From Duganella zoogloeoides (GTDB lineage: Bacteria > Pseudomonadota > Gammaproteobacteria > Burkholderiales > Burkholderiaceae_D): DNA of 64,000 nucleotides. Both the position numbers and the translations under genes were made by a program. Shown one piece after another: positions 7,972-16,431 of the stretch (the stretch's first letter is position 1; every line of letters begins with the position of its first letter). The DNA is taken from NCBI RefSeq assembly GCF_034479515.1, contig NZ_CP140152.1, positions 2,914,001-2,978,000 of the forward strand, given 5' to 3'. The notes beneath the pieces were generated by a model, which was not told where the DNA came from, did no database searches, and was given only the letters and a program-made list of their open reading frames with translations.

Positions 7972-9080
7972 GACGGTTCTCCCGGGCTGATGGTCTGGAC
8001 GCCGCGCTTGAGCCACAGGTAAATCCCGCTGCCGAGCACAATGATGGCGGCGATATCGAGCATCGCCCACAGGAACTGCAGCCAGCCGCCGCCGTAATCG
8101 CCGAAGTGCAGCGGCTGCGAGACCAGCAAGGCGGTCAGGTACCACGGCAGTTCGCGGCGGTCGGTGATCTCGCTGGTTTGCGCATCGACCAGCACTGGCT
8201 TATACAGGCGCGACGTCAGCGGCTGGTCGCCATGCATGAAGATGCCGTAATGGTGCGGACTGGAGAACGCGGTGCCGGGGAACGCCACGAAGCCGACCTG
8301 CATTGCCGGTTCGGCAGCGGTGGCGTTGGCCATCGCCGTTTCCATCGAGCCCAGCTTGCTTGGCGTGGGCATGCCCTGGTAGGGCGCAATCATGGCGGCC
8401 ACCTCGGTGTACTGGTAGTACTTCACCAGCAGGTCGGCCCAGGTATTGATCATGCCGGTGGCGCCCACCACGAACAGCCAGGTGAGCGTGACAATGCCCA
8501 GCATATTGTGCAGGTCCAGCCATTTGACGCGCGGGCCACGGGTGCGCCGCACCTCGCCGAAATGCAGCTTGCGCATGAACGGCGCGTACAGCACCACGCC
8601 CGAGATGATGGCCACGATCAGCAGCAGCCCCATGAAACCGAGAAACAGCTTGCCCCACAGGCCCGCGTACAGGTCCACGTGCAGGTGAAACATCACGCCG
8701 AGAAACGTACCCTCGAAGCTGGGCTCGCCCAATACCGTGGCGGTGCGGGCATCGACCGCGATCGACTTGAACTGTTCCGACGTCGGTGTATCGCCCATGG
8801 TCAGGTACCAGATCTCGCGCTCGTCGGCCTCCTGCGACATATACATCATGACCTTGTTCGGATACAAGGCCTTGCCGGCGGCGATCACATCATCGAGGCT
8901 GGCCTTGGGCGTCGCCGCCGGCATGACCGGCGCCTCGATGGCGTTGCCGAGCAGGTGGTCGATCTCGTGGTGGTAGATCAGCGGCAGCCCGGTGATACAC
9001 AGCAGCAGCATGAACACCGTACACACCAGGCTGCTCCACTTGTGGACCCAGGCCCAGCGCCGGACATTAATGGTTTTCAT
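7968..9080 (-). CDS. PepSY-associated TM helix domain protein
   Basis: This encodes 370 residues from the ATG at 9080, where MKTINVRRWAWVHKWSSLV gives the usual short basic N-terminus; seven extra residues are possible from 9101. A first membrane segment (VFMLLLCITGLPLIYHHEID) is followed by a periplasmic PepSY-like domain, two central helices and a C-terminal one (FLWAMLDIAAIIVLGSGIYLW). Conserved His residues at membrane borders (YHHEIDHLLG, MFHLHVDLY, HNMLG, PLHFGDYGG) match family members suspected of haem or iron-chelate reduction. It lies behind a Fur-like site and is convergent with a TonB receptor. A role in iron-siderophore reduction is inference. Confidence 0.85.
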   Translation of the reverse strand: MKTINVRRWAWVHKWSSLVCTVFMLLLCITGLPLIYHHEIDHLLGNAIEAPVMPAATPKASLDDVIAAGKALYPNKVMMYMSQEADEREIWYLTMGDTPTSEQFKSIAVDARTATVLGEPSFEGTFLGVMFHLHVDLYAGLWGKLFLGFMGLLLIVAIISGVVLYAPFMRKLHFGEVRRTRGPRVKWLDLHNMLGIVTLTWLFVVGATGMINTWADLLVKYYQYTEVAAMIAPYQGMPTPSKLGSMETAMANATAAEPAMQVGFVAFPGTAFSSPHHYGIFMHGDQPLTSRLYKPVLVDAQTSEITDRRELPWYLTALLVSQPLHFGDYGGGWLQFLWAMLDIAAIIVLGSGIYLWLKRGVQTISPGEPS

Positions 9081-9108
9081 CGTTAAATAACATTCACGCA
9101 AGAGAATC

Positions 9109-9127
9109 GCAAATGATAATGCAAATC
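9109..9127 (-). promoter_or_regulatory. Candidate Fur box upstream of the PepSY gene
   Basis: The 19-bp stretch GCAAATGATAATGCAAATC matches the Fur consensus at about 13 of 19 positions, with one hexamer GATAAT perfect. It lies 29 bp upstream of the chosen PepSY start. The right half is weak. Confidence 0.4.
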
Positions 9128-9135
9128 GTTACTGT

Positions 9136-10524
9136 TTAATAGATATTGCGGCGCAGGCGTTGCATGTGCAGGTCGTTCTGGTCGAGCCACAAGCGGGCGT
9201 CGTCGAGCTGGCGTTCCAGGCGGCGCAGGTGGTCCACCAGTTCGCGCCGCTCCTGTTCGCGGCGGCGGTTCTGCTTGTCCGATTCGTCGGTGGCCGGTTT
9301 CTCCTTGGTCGGCTGGTTGTTGCGGATGTCGCGGTCCAGGCGGTCGAGGCGCTTGCGGCCGTCGTAGATCCGCGCTTCGAGCTGGCGCGCGTCTTCGACT
9401 GCCTGGTGTTGCCGCACTTCGGCGCTGGCGAAGTCCTGGCCGCTGAAGTACGCGTGTTTGAGCTTGTCGCGCAGCGGCGGGCCGCAGACTTCGATCGCCA
9501 TGCTGCGATTGGCGCGGCCGTGCTCGAAGGCGTTTTCCGGCACGCAGTAGCGGGCGTTCTCCGCTTCCCAGGCGCGGGTGTAGATGGAGCGGGTGTCGGG
9601 AATGGCGAACACGCCGTCGCGGCGGGCATTGGCAATGCGTTCTTCCAGCAGGAACGGTTTGCCGTAGCCGTCTTCCCTGCCCGCCTGCTCCCAGTATTCC
9701 ATCAGGCGCTTTTCCCACGCCTGCCGGTACTCGGCTTCGAAAATCTTCAGGCCCTTTTGCCGCGCTTCGCGGCCGCGCACGCCGAATTCGGAACCGGTCA
9801 CCGCATCGCGCGCGCCGAGGTTGCGCCAGTAATTGATGATCTCGCCGTTCCAGGCGGCGCGGTACACGTCTTCCTGCACTTGCACGCCAAGGCTGCGGGC
9901 GTTCGATGCACGCTTCTGCAGTTCGCTGTCAGGCACGCCGTTGCTGGCATCATTGGTGCCGGCGTCCTGCCAGAACTGGCGGTTGCCCACCTGCCAGCCG
10001 TTGCTGTAGGCGGCATCGTCGAAGCGGATCCCCGCTTGCGCGGCCTGGCTGCGGCCCGCGTCCCTCGCGGTCAACGGCTGGCCGGCCACGCCGTCGCGCT
10101 TGCCGATCCCTTCCCAGTACAGGGAATTACCCTTGAGCCAGCCGGCTTCATAAGCGCCCTGGTTGGGCGGGGTCTTGCGCTTACGCATGTCCTCGGCGGC
10201 AGCGCGCGCGGCAAACTGTTGCGGCGCGCCGCGCATGCCATCGGCCGCGCCCAGCCCCGACCACAGCTCGGCGTTGCCCTGCTGCCAACCGGTGGTGTAG
10301 CGGGCGGCGGCGTCGGTGGTGGCGGACTTGCCGCCATCGACGTGGTCATCGCAAAAATCCTTGCGCTCGGCAAAATTGGGCGGCGCCCCTTCCGCGCCGT
10401 CGGTCTTGCCGAAATGCTGCCAGTCGCCGACCTTGCAGGCGGCGATGCGCTGCTTGATCGCGGCGGAACAGCCGGCCAGCAGCACGGCAAGAATCAGGGG
10501 GAGTACACGGGTGGAGAGCGTCAT
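9136..10524 (-). CDS. Repeat-containing lipoprotein of the DUF2799 type with C-terminal coiled coil
   Basis: This 462-residue protein has a clear lipobox (LLAGC, Cys19). The body consists of six to seven copies of a ~48-residue unit with the pattern Y-x-x-x-W-x-x-G-N-x-x-x-W-x-x-x-G-x-x-D-x-x-x-G, for example YTTGWQQGN, YEAGWLKGN and YSNGWQVGN. Later copies degenerate to YRAAW and YRQAW. The unit resembles DUF2799, normally present once or twice in small lipoproteins. The last ~100 residues are highly charged (LDRLDRDIRN, RRREQERRELVDHLRRLERQ) and should form a coiled coil. Function is unknown. It is divergent from the gene at 10610 and shares a palindromic promoter region with it. Confidence 0.75.
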   Translation of the reverse strand: MTLSTRVLPLILAVLLAGCSAAIKQRIAACKVGDWQHFGKTDGAEGAPPNFAERKDFCDDHVDGGKSATTDAAARYTTGWQQGNAELWSGLGAADGMRGAPQQFAARAAAEDMRKRKTPPNQGAYEAGWLKGNSLYWEGIGKRDGVAGQPLTARDAGRSQAAQAGIRFDDAAYSNGWQVGNRQFWQDAGTNDASNGVPDSELQKRASNARSLGVQVQEDVYRAAWNGEIINYWRNLGARDAVTGSEFGVRGREARQKGLKIFEAEYRQAWEKRLMEYWEQAGREDGYGKPFLLEERIANARRDGVFAIPDTRSIYTRAWEAENARYCVPENAFEHGRANRSMAIEVCGPPLRDKLKHAYFSGQDFASAEVRQHQAVEDARQLEARIYDGRKRLDRLDRDIRNNQPTKEKPATDESDKQNRRREQERRELVDHLRRLERQLDDARLWLDQNDLHMQRLRRNIY

Positions 10525-10551
10525 GGCATTCAGATTTAAAGTTTCAGCTGC

Positions 10552-10583
10552 GCAATTATAGGGCCTGGAATCGCTATAATTGC
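10552..10583. promoter_or_regulatory. Symmetric divergent promoter region
   Basis: A perfect inverted repeat, GCAATTATA and TATAATTGC with a 14-bp spacer, places a consensus -10 (TATAAT) on each strand. One points at the lipoprotein (start 10524), the other at the outer-membrane protein (start 10610). No good -35 is visible for either. Confidence 0.45.
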
Positions 10584-10609
10584 CAATCTTTCACCGCATG
10601 GAACCTTAC

Positions 10610-11104
10610 ATGAGCTATCGATTGCGTTTTCTTTTCGGCGTTCTGGCGCTGGCCGGGCTGCACGGCGCGGCCGTGGCCGATACCTTCGAGGTCATCGAGT
10701 CCGCGCCGCTCAAGCAGGTGTGGCTCAATGCCGGCTTTTATTCTTACCATTTCGATCGCGACAAGGGGCTCAACAACAGCAATCCGGGACTCGGTGCGGA
10801 ATATCGTTTCTCGACCGTGGCATCGGCAACGGTGGGACGCTTCTATAACAGCGACCGGCAATATTCGAATTACGTGGGCGTGTATTACCAGCCGTTCAGC
10901 ATCGGGCCGGTGCGACTGGGCGCGGTAGTCGGCGGGTTCAACGGCTACCCGAAAATGCGCGACGGCGGCTGGTTCCCGGCCGCGATACCGACAGCCAGCT
11001 TCGAGTACAAGAGCGTGGGCGTGAACGTGGCGGTGGTGCCGAAGTACAAGGATCGGCTGTATGGGGCGTTGTCGATACAGTTGAAGTTGAAAGTATTCGA
11101 GTAA
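10610..11104 (+). CDS. Small exported beta-barrel-like protein, unknown function
   Basis: This encodes 164 residues from the ATG at 10610, which starts a clean signal peptide (MSYRLRFLFGVLALAGLHGA, cleavage near AVA-DT). An ATG four codons upstream (10598) is also possible. The mature part has alternating polar and aromatic strands (VWLNAGFYSYHFD, LGAEYRFSTVASATVGRFYN, NYVGVYYQPFSIGPVRLGAVVG) and ends KLKVFE, which suggests an 8-strand outer-membrane barrel. The size recalls PagP or OmpW-like proteins but no diagnostic motif was recognised. It is divergent from the lipoprotein gene and convergent with EF-G across a terminator. Confidence 0.72.
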   Translation: MSYRLRFLFGVLALAGLHGAAVADTFEVIESAPLKQVWLNAGFYSYHFDRDKGLNNSNPGLGAEYRFSTVASATVGRFYNSDRQYSNYVGVYYQPFSIGPVRLGAVVGGFNGYPKMRDGGWFPAAIPTASFEYKSVGVNVAVVPKYKDRLYGALSIQLKLKVFE

Positions 11105-11129
11105 AAAAAATCCCCGCTTGCGCGGGGAT
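11103..11129 (-). terminator. Rho-independent terminator of the EF-G gene
   Basis: A perfect 8-bp stem (ATCCCCGC, 4-base loop, GCGGGGAT; 11110-11129) is followed on the minus strand by an eight-T run (the A-run at 11103-11110). It lies 20 bp past the EF-G stop. Confidence 0.85.
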
Positions 11130-11148
11130 CGCTTAGTTAAGCAGTTAC

Positions 11149-13257
11149 TCAGTTGCGGGACTTCGACACGGCGATCTGGTCGAGGATGTGCTTGGGCACC
11201 GCCGCGTAGTGCTTGAACTCCATCGTGTAGGTGGCGCGGCCTTGCGACAGCGAACGCAAGGTGGTCGAGTAGCCGAACATTTCCGCCAGCGGCACCAGCG
11301 CGCGGATGATCTTGCCACCACCACCGGCAATTTCATCCATGCCCTGCACCATGCCGCGCCGCGACGTCAGGTCGCCCATGGCGTTGCCCATGAACTCTTC
11401 CGGCGTTTCCACCTCGACCTGCATCATCGGTTCGAGCAGCACCGGGTCGGCCCGGCGCATGCCTTCCTTGAACGCCATCGAACCGGCCATGCGGAACGCG
11501 TTTTCGTTCGAATCGACGTCGTGGTACGAGCCGAAGGTGAGCGTTACCTTGACATCGACCACCGGGTAGCCGGCCAGCACGCCGCTGCGCAAGGTTTCCT
11601 GCACGCCTTTATCGACCGCCGGAATGAACTCGCGCGGCACCACGCCGCCCTTGATCGCATCGACGAACTGGAAGCCTTTACCGGGTTCGAGCGGTTCGAG
11701 CGCCAGCACCACGTGGCCGTACTGGCCGCGTCCGCCCGACTGCTTGACGAACTTGCCCTCGACATCCGTGACGGCTTTCTGGATCGTCTCGCGATACGCC
11801 ACCTGCGGCTTGCCGACCGTCGCTTCCACGCCGAATTCGCGGCGCATGCGATCGACCAGGATTTCCAGGTGCAGCTCGCCCATGCCGGACATGATGGTCT
11901 GGCCCGACTCTTCGTCCGAATGCACGCGGAACGACGGATCCTCCTGCGCCAGGCGATTCAAGGCAATCCCCATCTTTTCCTGGTCGGCCTTGGTCTTCGG
12001 CTCCACCGCCTGCGAAATCACCGGCTCCGGGAAGATCATTTTTTCCAGCACGATCACGTGGTCGGGGGAACTGAGGGTGTCACCGGTGGTGACGCCTTTC
12101 AGACCGACGGCCGCCGCGATATCGCCGGCATACACTTCCTTGATCTCCTTGCGCTCGTTGGCGTGCATTTGCAGGATGCGGCCCAGCCGCTCTTTTTGCG
12201 ACTTGGTCGGGTTATAGACGGTATCGCCCGAATTGACCACGCCCGAATACACGCGGAAGAACGTCAGTTGGCCCACGAACGGATCGGTCATGATCTTGAA
12301 CGCCAGCGCCGAGAACGGATCGCTGTCGGCCGGATGGCGCTCGATCGGCCGGTCCTGCTCGTCGGTGCCTGCAATGGCGGGCACGTCCACCGGCGACGGC
12401 AGATATTCGATCACCGCATCGAGCATGGCCTGCACGCCGCGGTTCTTAAACGCGCTGCCAGCGAGCATCGGCACGATTTCGTTGCGGATGGTGCGCAGGC
12501 GCAGGCCGGTCTTGATCTCGTCTTCGGTCAGCGGCTCGCCTTCAAGGTATTTGTCGAGCAGCTCGGGCGTGGCCTCGGCCGCCGCTTCCACCAGCTTGTC
12601 GCGCCATTCCTGCGCTTGCGCCTGCAAGTCGGCCGGGATGTCCTCGTACGTGAACTTCACGCCCAGGCTCTCGTCGTCCCAGTTAATCGCGCGCATTTTT
12701 ACCAGGTCGATCACGCCGTGAAAATTGTCCTCGGCGCCCAGTGGCAGCTGGATCGGCACCGGCGCGCCCTTCAGGCGGTTGGCGATCTGTTCGCGCACGC
12801 GCAAAAAATCGGCGCCGACGCGGTCCATCTTGTTGACGAAGGCGATGCGCGGTACCTTGTACTTGTTGGCCTGGCGCCACACGGTTTCCGATTGCGGCTG
12901 CACGCCGCCCACCGCGTCATAGACCATGACGGCGCCATCGAGCACGCGCATCGAGCGCTCCACTTCGATAGTGAAGTCGACATGGCCCGGGGTATCGATG
13001 ATGTTGATGCGGTGCTCGGCAAAGTTGCCGGCCATGCCTTTCCAGAACGCCGTGGTGGCGGCGGAAGTGATGGTGATGCCGCGTTCCTGCTCCTGCTCCA
13101 TCCAGTCCATGGTGGCCGCGCCGTTGTGTACCTCGCCGATTTTGTGATTGACGCCGGTATAAAACAGGATACGCTCGGTGGTGGTGGTTTTGCCGGCGTC
13201 GATGTGGGCGCTGATGCCGATATTGCGATAGCGCTCGATAGGGGTTTTGCGGGTCAT
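11149..13257 (-). CDS. fusA: Translation elongation factor G, stand-alone copy
   Basis: The 702-residue GTPase drives ribosome translocation. The ATG at 13257 is chosen because [20 protein letters not shown] is the canonical EF-G N-terminus and GAGGAGCT lies just upstream; 35 upstream codons are discarded. Visible motifs are P-loop AHIDAGKTT, switch [22 protein letters not shown] and the C-terminal [13 protein letters not shown] and [11 protein letters not shown]. No rpsL, rpsG or tuf gene is adjacent, so this is not the str-operon copy. Many Burkholderiales carry a second fusA elsewhere, and that is the likely identity. Whether it acts in elongation or only in ribosome recycling cannot be read from the sequence. 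Confidence 0.93.
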   Translation of the reverse strand: MTRKTPIERYRNIGISAHIDAGKTTTTERILFYTGVNHKIGEVHNGAATMDWMEQEQERGITITSAATTAFWKGMAGNFAEHRINIIDTPGHVDFTIEVERSMRVLDGAVMVYDAVGGVQPQSETVWRQANKYKVPRIAFVNKMDRVGADFLRVREQIANRLKGAPVPIQLPLGAEDNFHGVIDLVKMRAINWDDESLGVKFTYEDIPADLQAQAQEWRDKLVEAAAEATPELLDKYLEGEPLTEDEIKTGLRLRTIRNEIVPMLAGSAFKNRGVQAMLDAVIEYLPSPVDVPAIAGTDEQDRPIERHPADSDPFSALAFKIMTDPFVGQLTFFRVYSGVVNSGDTVYNPTKSQKERLGRILQMHANERKEIKEVYAGDIAAAVGLKGVTTGDTLSSPDHVIVLEKMIFPEPVISQAVEPKTKADQEKMGIALNRLAQEDPSFRVHSDEESGQTIMSGMGELHLEILVDRMRREFGVEATVGKPQVAYRETIQKAVTDVEGKFVKQSGGRGQYGHVVLALEPLEPGKGFQFVDAIKGGVVPREFIPAVDKGVQETLRSGVLAGYPVVDVKVTLTFGSYHDVDSNENAFRMAGSMAFKEGMRRADPVLLEPMMQVEVETPEEFMGNAMGDLTSRRGMVQGMDEIAGGGGKIIRALVPLAEMFGYSTTLRSLSQGRATYTMEFKHYAAVPKHILDQIAVSKSRN

Positions 13258-13416
13258 CACAGCTCCTCGTACACAACTGGTTTGGGTAGTCTCAGGTGCG
13301 GCGCACACAGAATATTTCAAGCAGTAAAGTTGTTTCCAAATGTGCGACGTACCGAACAGCAATTAATATAGTCTCTGGACTAAACTGCAAGCTTACATCT
13401 CACCGGGAATATCTGC

Positions 13417-14553
13417 ATGACTGTCCGACCGAAAACCGCCCTTTTCCTATCCTTTGGCATGGCCCCCGTCCTCGCTTTGGCCCAGGTAGCCGCCACCGAC
13501 ACACCCGAACTTGAATTGCGCATCGAACGTTGCTCGGTGCTGGGCGACGCCAGCGCGCGGCTGGCCTGCTACGACGGCCTGGCACGCAAGACGCCGGGCG
13601 GCCAGGTAGCCGCCGCGCCGGCCACCGGCGGCCCGGCCACCGAGGCGGAAAAAGTGGCGGCGGCGGATGCTCCTGCCCGTACCCAGCCCGACGCCCCGCC
13701 GCCCCCACCGGAAGCCGTCTTGCCGCCGAAAGTGGCCGAGCTGACCACCATCCCTGCCGAAGACAAGGTCTCGCGCATGGTGCAGTCGTGGGAGCTGGAC
13801 CGGTCGGCCAAGCGCGGCGTGTTCAATTTCCGTCCGCACCGCGACAGCTACCTGCTGCTGGCCAATTACAGCAGCGGCAATAACGACCAGCCTTTCAAGG
13901 AATTTTCGCCCGACGGCCTCGAAGCGCAGCACGTGGAACTGATGTACCAGCTCAGCTTCAAGATGAAGATGCTCGAGCAGGCGTTCGGCTACCCGGTCGA
14001 TCTGTGGTTCGGCTACACCCAGGAAAGCTTCTGGCAGGCGTACAACCGGTCGGAATCGAGCCCGTTCCGCGAAACCAATTACCAGCCCGAGCTGATGGTG
14101 ACCACGCCGCTGGCGCTCAACCTCGGTGGCGTCGATGTGCGCTTCCTGACCCTGGGCATGGTGCACCAGTCCAACGGCCAGACCTCGACGCTGTCGCGCA
14201 GCTGGAACCGGATTTACGCCCAGATCGGCGCCGAAAAGGGTAACTTCGCGGTCAACTTCCGCCTGTGGAAGCGCCTCGACAATTCACGCTCGGACAACGA
14301 CAACATCGACATTACCGACTACCTCGGCCACGGTGACGTCACTGCCAGCTACCGATGGGATGGCCACGAAATCTCGATGCTGGCGCGCCGCAACCTGCAC
14401 ACCAACCACGGCGCGCTGCAAGTGGGCTGGGCGTTCCCGGTGGCGGCCAACCTGAAAGGGTATGTGCAGGGCTTCAGCGGCTATGGCCAGAGCCTGATCG
14501 ACTACAACTATGCACAGAAGTCGATCGGCGTCGGCGTGAAAGTGGATTTCTAA
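13417..14553 (+). CDS. pldA: Outer-membrane phospholipase A
   Basis: This 378-residue exported protein has a signal peptide (MTVRPKTALFLSFGMAPVLA). It then has a ~110-residue extension containing ERCSVLGDASARLACYDGLA and a Pro/Ala-rich linker, and an OMPLA barrel from about residue 125. The catalytic residues fit the family spacing: His250, Ser252 in MVHQSNGQ, and Asn264 in SRSWNRIY (Ser plus 12, as in E. coli His142/Ser144/Asn156). The enzyme hydrolyses phospholipids that have leaked into the outer leaflet and needs calcium and dimerisation. The N-terminal extension is absent from E. coli PldA but usual in betaproteobacterial homologues. Confidence 0.92.
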   Translation: MTVRPKTALFLSFGMAPVLALAQVAATDTPELELRIERCSVLGDASARLACYDGLARKTPGGQVAAAPATGGPATEAEKVAAADAPARTQPDAPPPPPEAVLPPKVAELTTIPAEDKVSRMVQSWELDRSAKRGVFNFRPHRDSYLLLANYSSGNNDQPFKEFSPDGLEAQHVELMYQLSFKMKMLEQAFGYPVDLWFGYTQESFWQAYNRSESSPFRETNYQPELMVTTPLALNLGGVDVRFLTLGMVHQSNGQTSTLSRSWNRIYAQIGAEKGNFAVNFRLWKRLDNSRSDNDNIDITDYLGHGDVTASYRWDGHEISMLARRNLHTNHGALQVGWAFPVAANLKGYVQGFSGYGQSLIDYNYAQKSIGVGVKVDF

Positions 14554-14559
14554 GTCGTC

Positions 14560-14760
14560 TCAACGGCGCGCGCCGCCACCGAGGATGCGCGCCGGCAGCA
14601 TGACCACGGCGCGCAGCAGCTCGAACACGCCCTCGACGCCGATGCCGATCAGGCGAAACGGCAACGTCAGCAGCCAGCACAGCGGATAGAGCACCAGCGC
14701 CAGCAGCGCCAGCGGCCAGCACACCAGCAGCAGGAACAGCCATAATAAAAAACTGAACAT
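14560..14760 (-). CDS. Small hydrophobic membrane protein
   Basis: This encodes 66 residues. The first ~40 are almost wholly hydrophobic (FSFLLWLFLLLVCWPLALLA, LVLYPLCWLLTLPFRLIGIG) and form one or two helices, followed by an amphipathic end (VFELLRAVVMLPARILGGG). A GGGAG ribosome-binding site precedes the ATG. It is convergent with pldA, 6 bp from its stop. The family is not recognised and no function is claimed. It could be a chance hydrophobic frame, but codon use, RBS and lack of overlap favour a real gene. Confidence 0.6.
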   Translation of the reverse strand: MFSFLLWLFLLLVCWPLALLALVLYPLCWLLTLPFRLIGIGVEGVFELLRAVVMLPARILGGGARR

Positions 14761-14890
14761 ATAAAAACTCCCGGATCACAATGGTGTCGATGCTGATACT
14801 GTAGTGACCGGGAGTTTTTGCTGCAACGATGGTGCGACCGGTTGCAGCCAGGCGGGGATCAGGCGGGGAAAAGGCAGGATGAACGGCGTG

Positions 14891-14973
14891 GCGGACCGGG
14901 GTGGTGGACCGGGGTGATGGACCGGGTCGTGGACCTATTGTTTGTGGACCTGTTGGTTGTGGACCTGTTATTG
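14891..14973. repeat. Six-unit minisatellite of GTGGACC-based repeats
   Basis: Three units of 12-13 bp (GTGGACCGGGGTG type; 14891-14928) are followed by three of 15 bp (GTGGACCTGTTGGTT type; 14929-14973). The array fills the gap after the 85-aa gene and touches its last codons. Confidence 0.75.
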
Positions 14974-15225
14974 GCCGACGCAGATGATCTTGGTTACGTA
15001 CTCGTGCGCATTCGGCTTTTTCCTGGCCGACCACGCAATCGCCTCGTTGGCCTGGTCGATGGTCAGCACCGACGCCTTGTCCTTCGACTTGATGAACGAG
15101 ACGCCCTCGAAGGCGCCTTCCTTGCTGCGCATCACCTTGGCAAACACCGGGGGCTTGGTGTCGCCGTCGGCAATCTTGTTTTGCTGGACGAGGTAGCGCT
15201 GGTCGATCTGTTCCATCTTCTTCAA
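14968..15225 (-). CDS. Conserved-looking small cytoplasmic protein, unknown
   Basis: This encodes 85 residues, MKKMEQIDQRYLVQQNKIAD to KIICVGQ, without signal peptide or membrane segment. It is mixed alpha/beta with many Lys residues, and the central VMRSKEGAFEGVSFIKSKDK looks structured. The start is uncertain: Met at 15225 or three codons later at 15216, where AAGAAG is better placed as RBS. No family is recognised. It stands alone between the minisatellite and the methyltransferase. Base composition is a little lower in GC than its neighbours. Confidence 0.6.
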   Translation of the reverse strand: MKKMEQIDQRYLVQQNKIADGDTKPPVFAKVMRSKEGAFEGVSFIKSKDKASVLTIDQANEAIAWSARKKPNAHEYVTKIICVGQ

Positions 15226-15281
15226 CTTAAAAATATAAAAGCGGAAGTATACGCTGTTCCCGTCCAGTCCACAGCAGCAAC

Positions 15282-16205
15282 TTAGGCGAAAGCCGGCGCG
15301 TGTGCCACGGATTGCGTGGCCGCCTCAAAAACCAGCTCGGCCTTGAGCGACGCCTGCAGCGACGGAATCGAACCGCCGGCGCGGTACTGGAAGCTCACTT
15401 CCAGCACATCGCCCGCGCGGGCCTTGACCGGCAGCGCCAACGGCAAGGTCATGTAGTGGTTGAGCCAGTCGATGGTGGTGGCGCGGTCCTGCACCACGGC
15501 CAGCACATTCTTGGTCACGAAACGCATGGCATTGATCTCGCCGGTGCGCTCGACTACGAACTTGCCCTGCCACGTATAGGTCAGCTGGTTGGGCTGGCTG
15601 AAGTCGATGATACTGTACACGGCCGGATGGGCCATTTCCACGGTGCCCGGGTACACCACCTGGGTTTCCTGGAACTGCACGATCGGCGCATAAAAGCCTT
15701 CGAAATCGTATTCCTGCTGCAGCGGCTGCACTGCCATGATTACCGCTTCGGGCAGGAACACCGGCAGCGGGCCGCCAAAGCGTTCCAGGTAGCGGCGCTT
15801 GAACGATTCGATCACTTCCACCTGTTTTTCGCGCAGCATGGCCACGTGGATCATTTCGCAGATCACCACGTCCACCGGTTCCGGCGGCAGGTATTCGAAG
15901 GCGTCGGCGTGAATGACTTCCACTTTTTCGCCATTGGGATTGAGCGCCAGCATCTTGCGCGCCTCGCGCACCATGTCCGGGTTGAATTCCACGCAATACA
16001 CTTTGGCAGCCTTGGCTGCCGCAAACCACGACAGCACGCCGGTGCCGCCACCGAGCTCGAGGACCTTGGCGCCGGGCCGGACCGCGTAATCGATCGCCGA
16101 TTTGAACCCGTGCATGCGGTTTTGGTCCATCAACATATTGTGATGGTAGTGGACTGGAATGAATTGCCCCAGATAGCAGCTTTCGATCTCGCGTTCGTTC
16201 AGCAT
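15282..16205 (-). CDS. PRMT-like class I SAM-dependent methyltransferase
   Basis: This 307-residue cytoplasmic protein has a Rossmann core with motif I VLELGGGTGVLSW (residues 48-60), an acidic end of strand 2 (VEFNP, 72-76) and DVVICEMIH (112-120), where protein arginine methyltransferases carry the first of their paired Glu residues. The N-terminal YHHNMLMDQNRMHGF resembles the PRMT helix that closes over SAM. A C-terminal ~150-residue beta-rich region (from about VFLPEAVIMAVQ) also fits the PRMT layout. Protein arginine methylation is inferred only; small-molecule methylation remains possible. It is divergent from the RsbQ-like hydrolase. Confidence 0.75.
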   Translation of the reverse strand: MLNEREIESCYLGQFIPVHYHHNMLMDQNRMHGFKSAIDYAVRPGAKVLELGGGTGVLSWFAAAKAAKVYCVEFNPDMVREARKMLALNPNGEKVEVIHADAFEYLPPEPVDVVICEMIHVAMLREKQVEVIESFKRRYLERFGGPLPVFLPEAVIMAVQPLQQEYDFEGFYAPIVQFQETQVVYPGTVEMAHPAVYSIIDFSQPNQLTYTWQGKFVVERTGEINAMRFVTKNVLAVVQDRATTIDWLNHYMTLPLALPVKARAGDVLEVSFQYRAGGSIPSLQASLKAELVFEAATQSVAHAPAFA

Positions 16206-16431
16206 GGATGTCCTCGATTTCCTTCTATTAACAAACTATGAATCGCACTGTCCCTGGATGCAATGCGGATAGGCTCATTATCAAGAATTTCGCTTCGGCA
16301 TGATGTTACGAGATGGACAGGAATTACCCGCCAATTCTCGATCTATCGGTATGATTCCAGCTAAATTACCTTTTAGTCACTATTGTCGGCACTTTCACCG
16401 TATACTGGGTGTTGCTTTCAAGGAGATAGTC

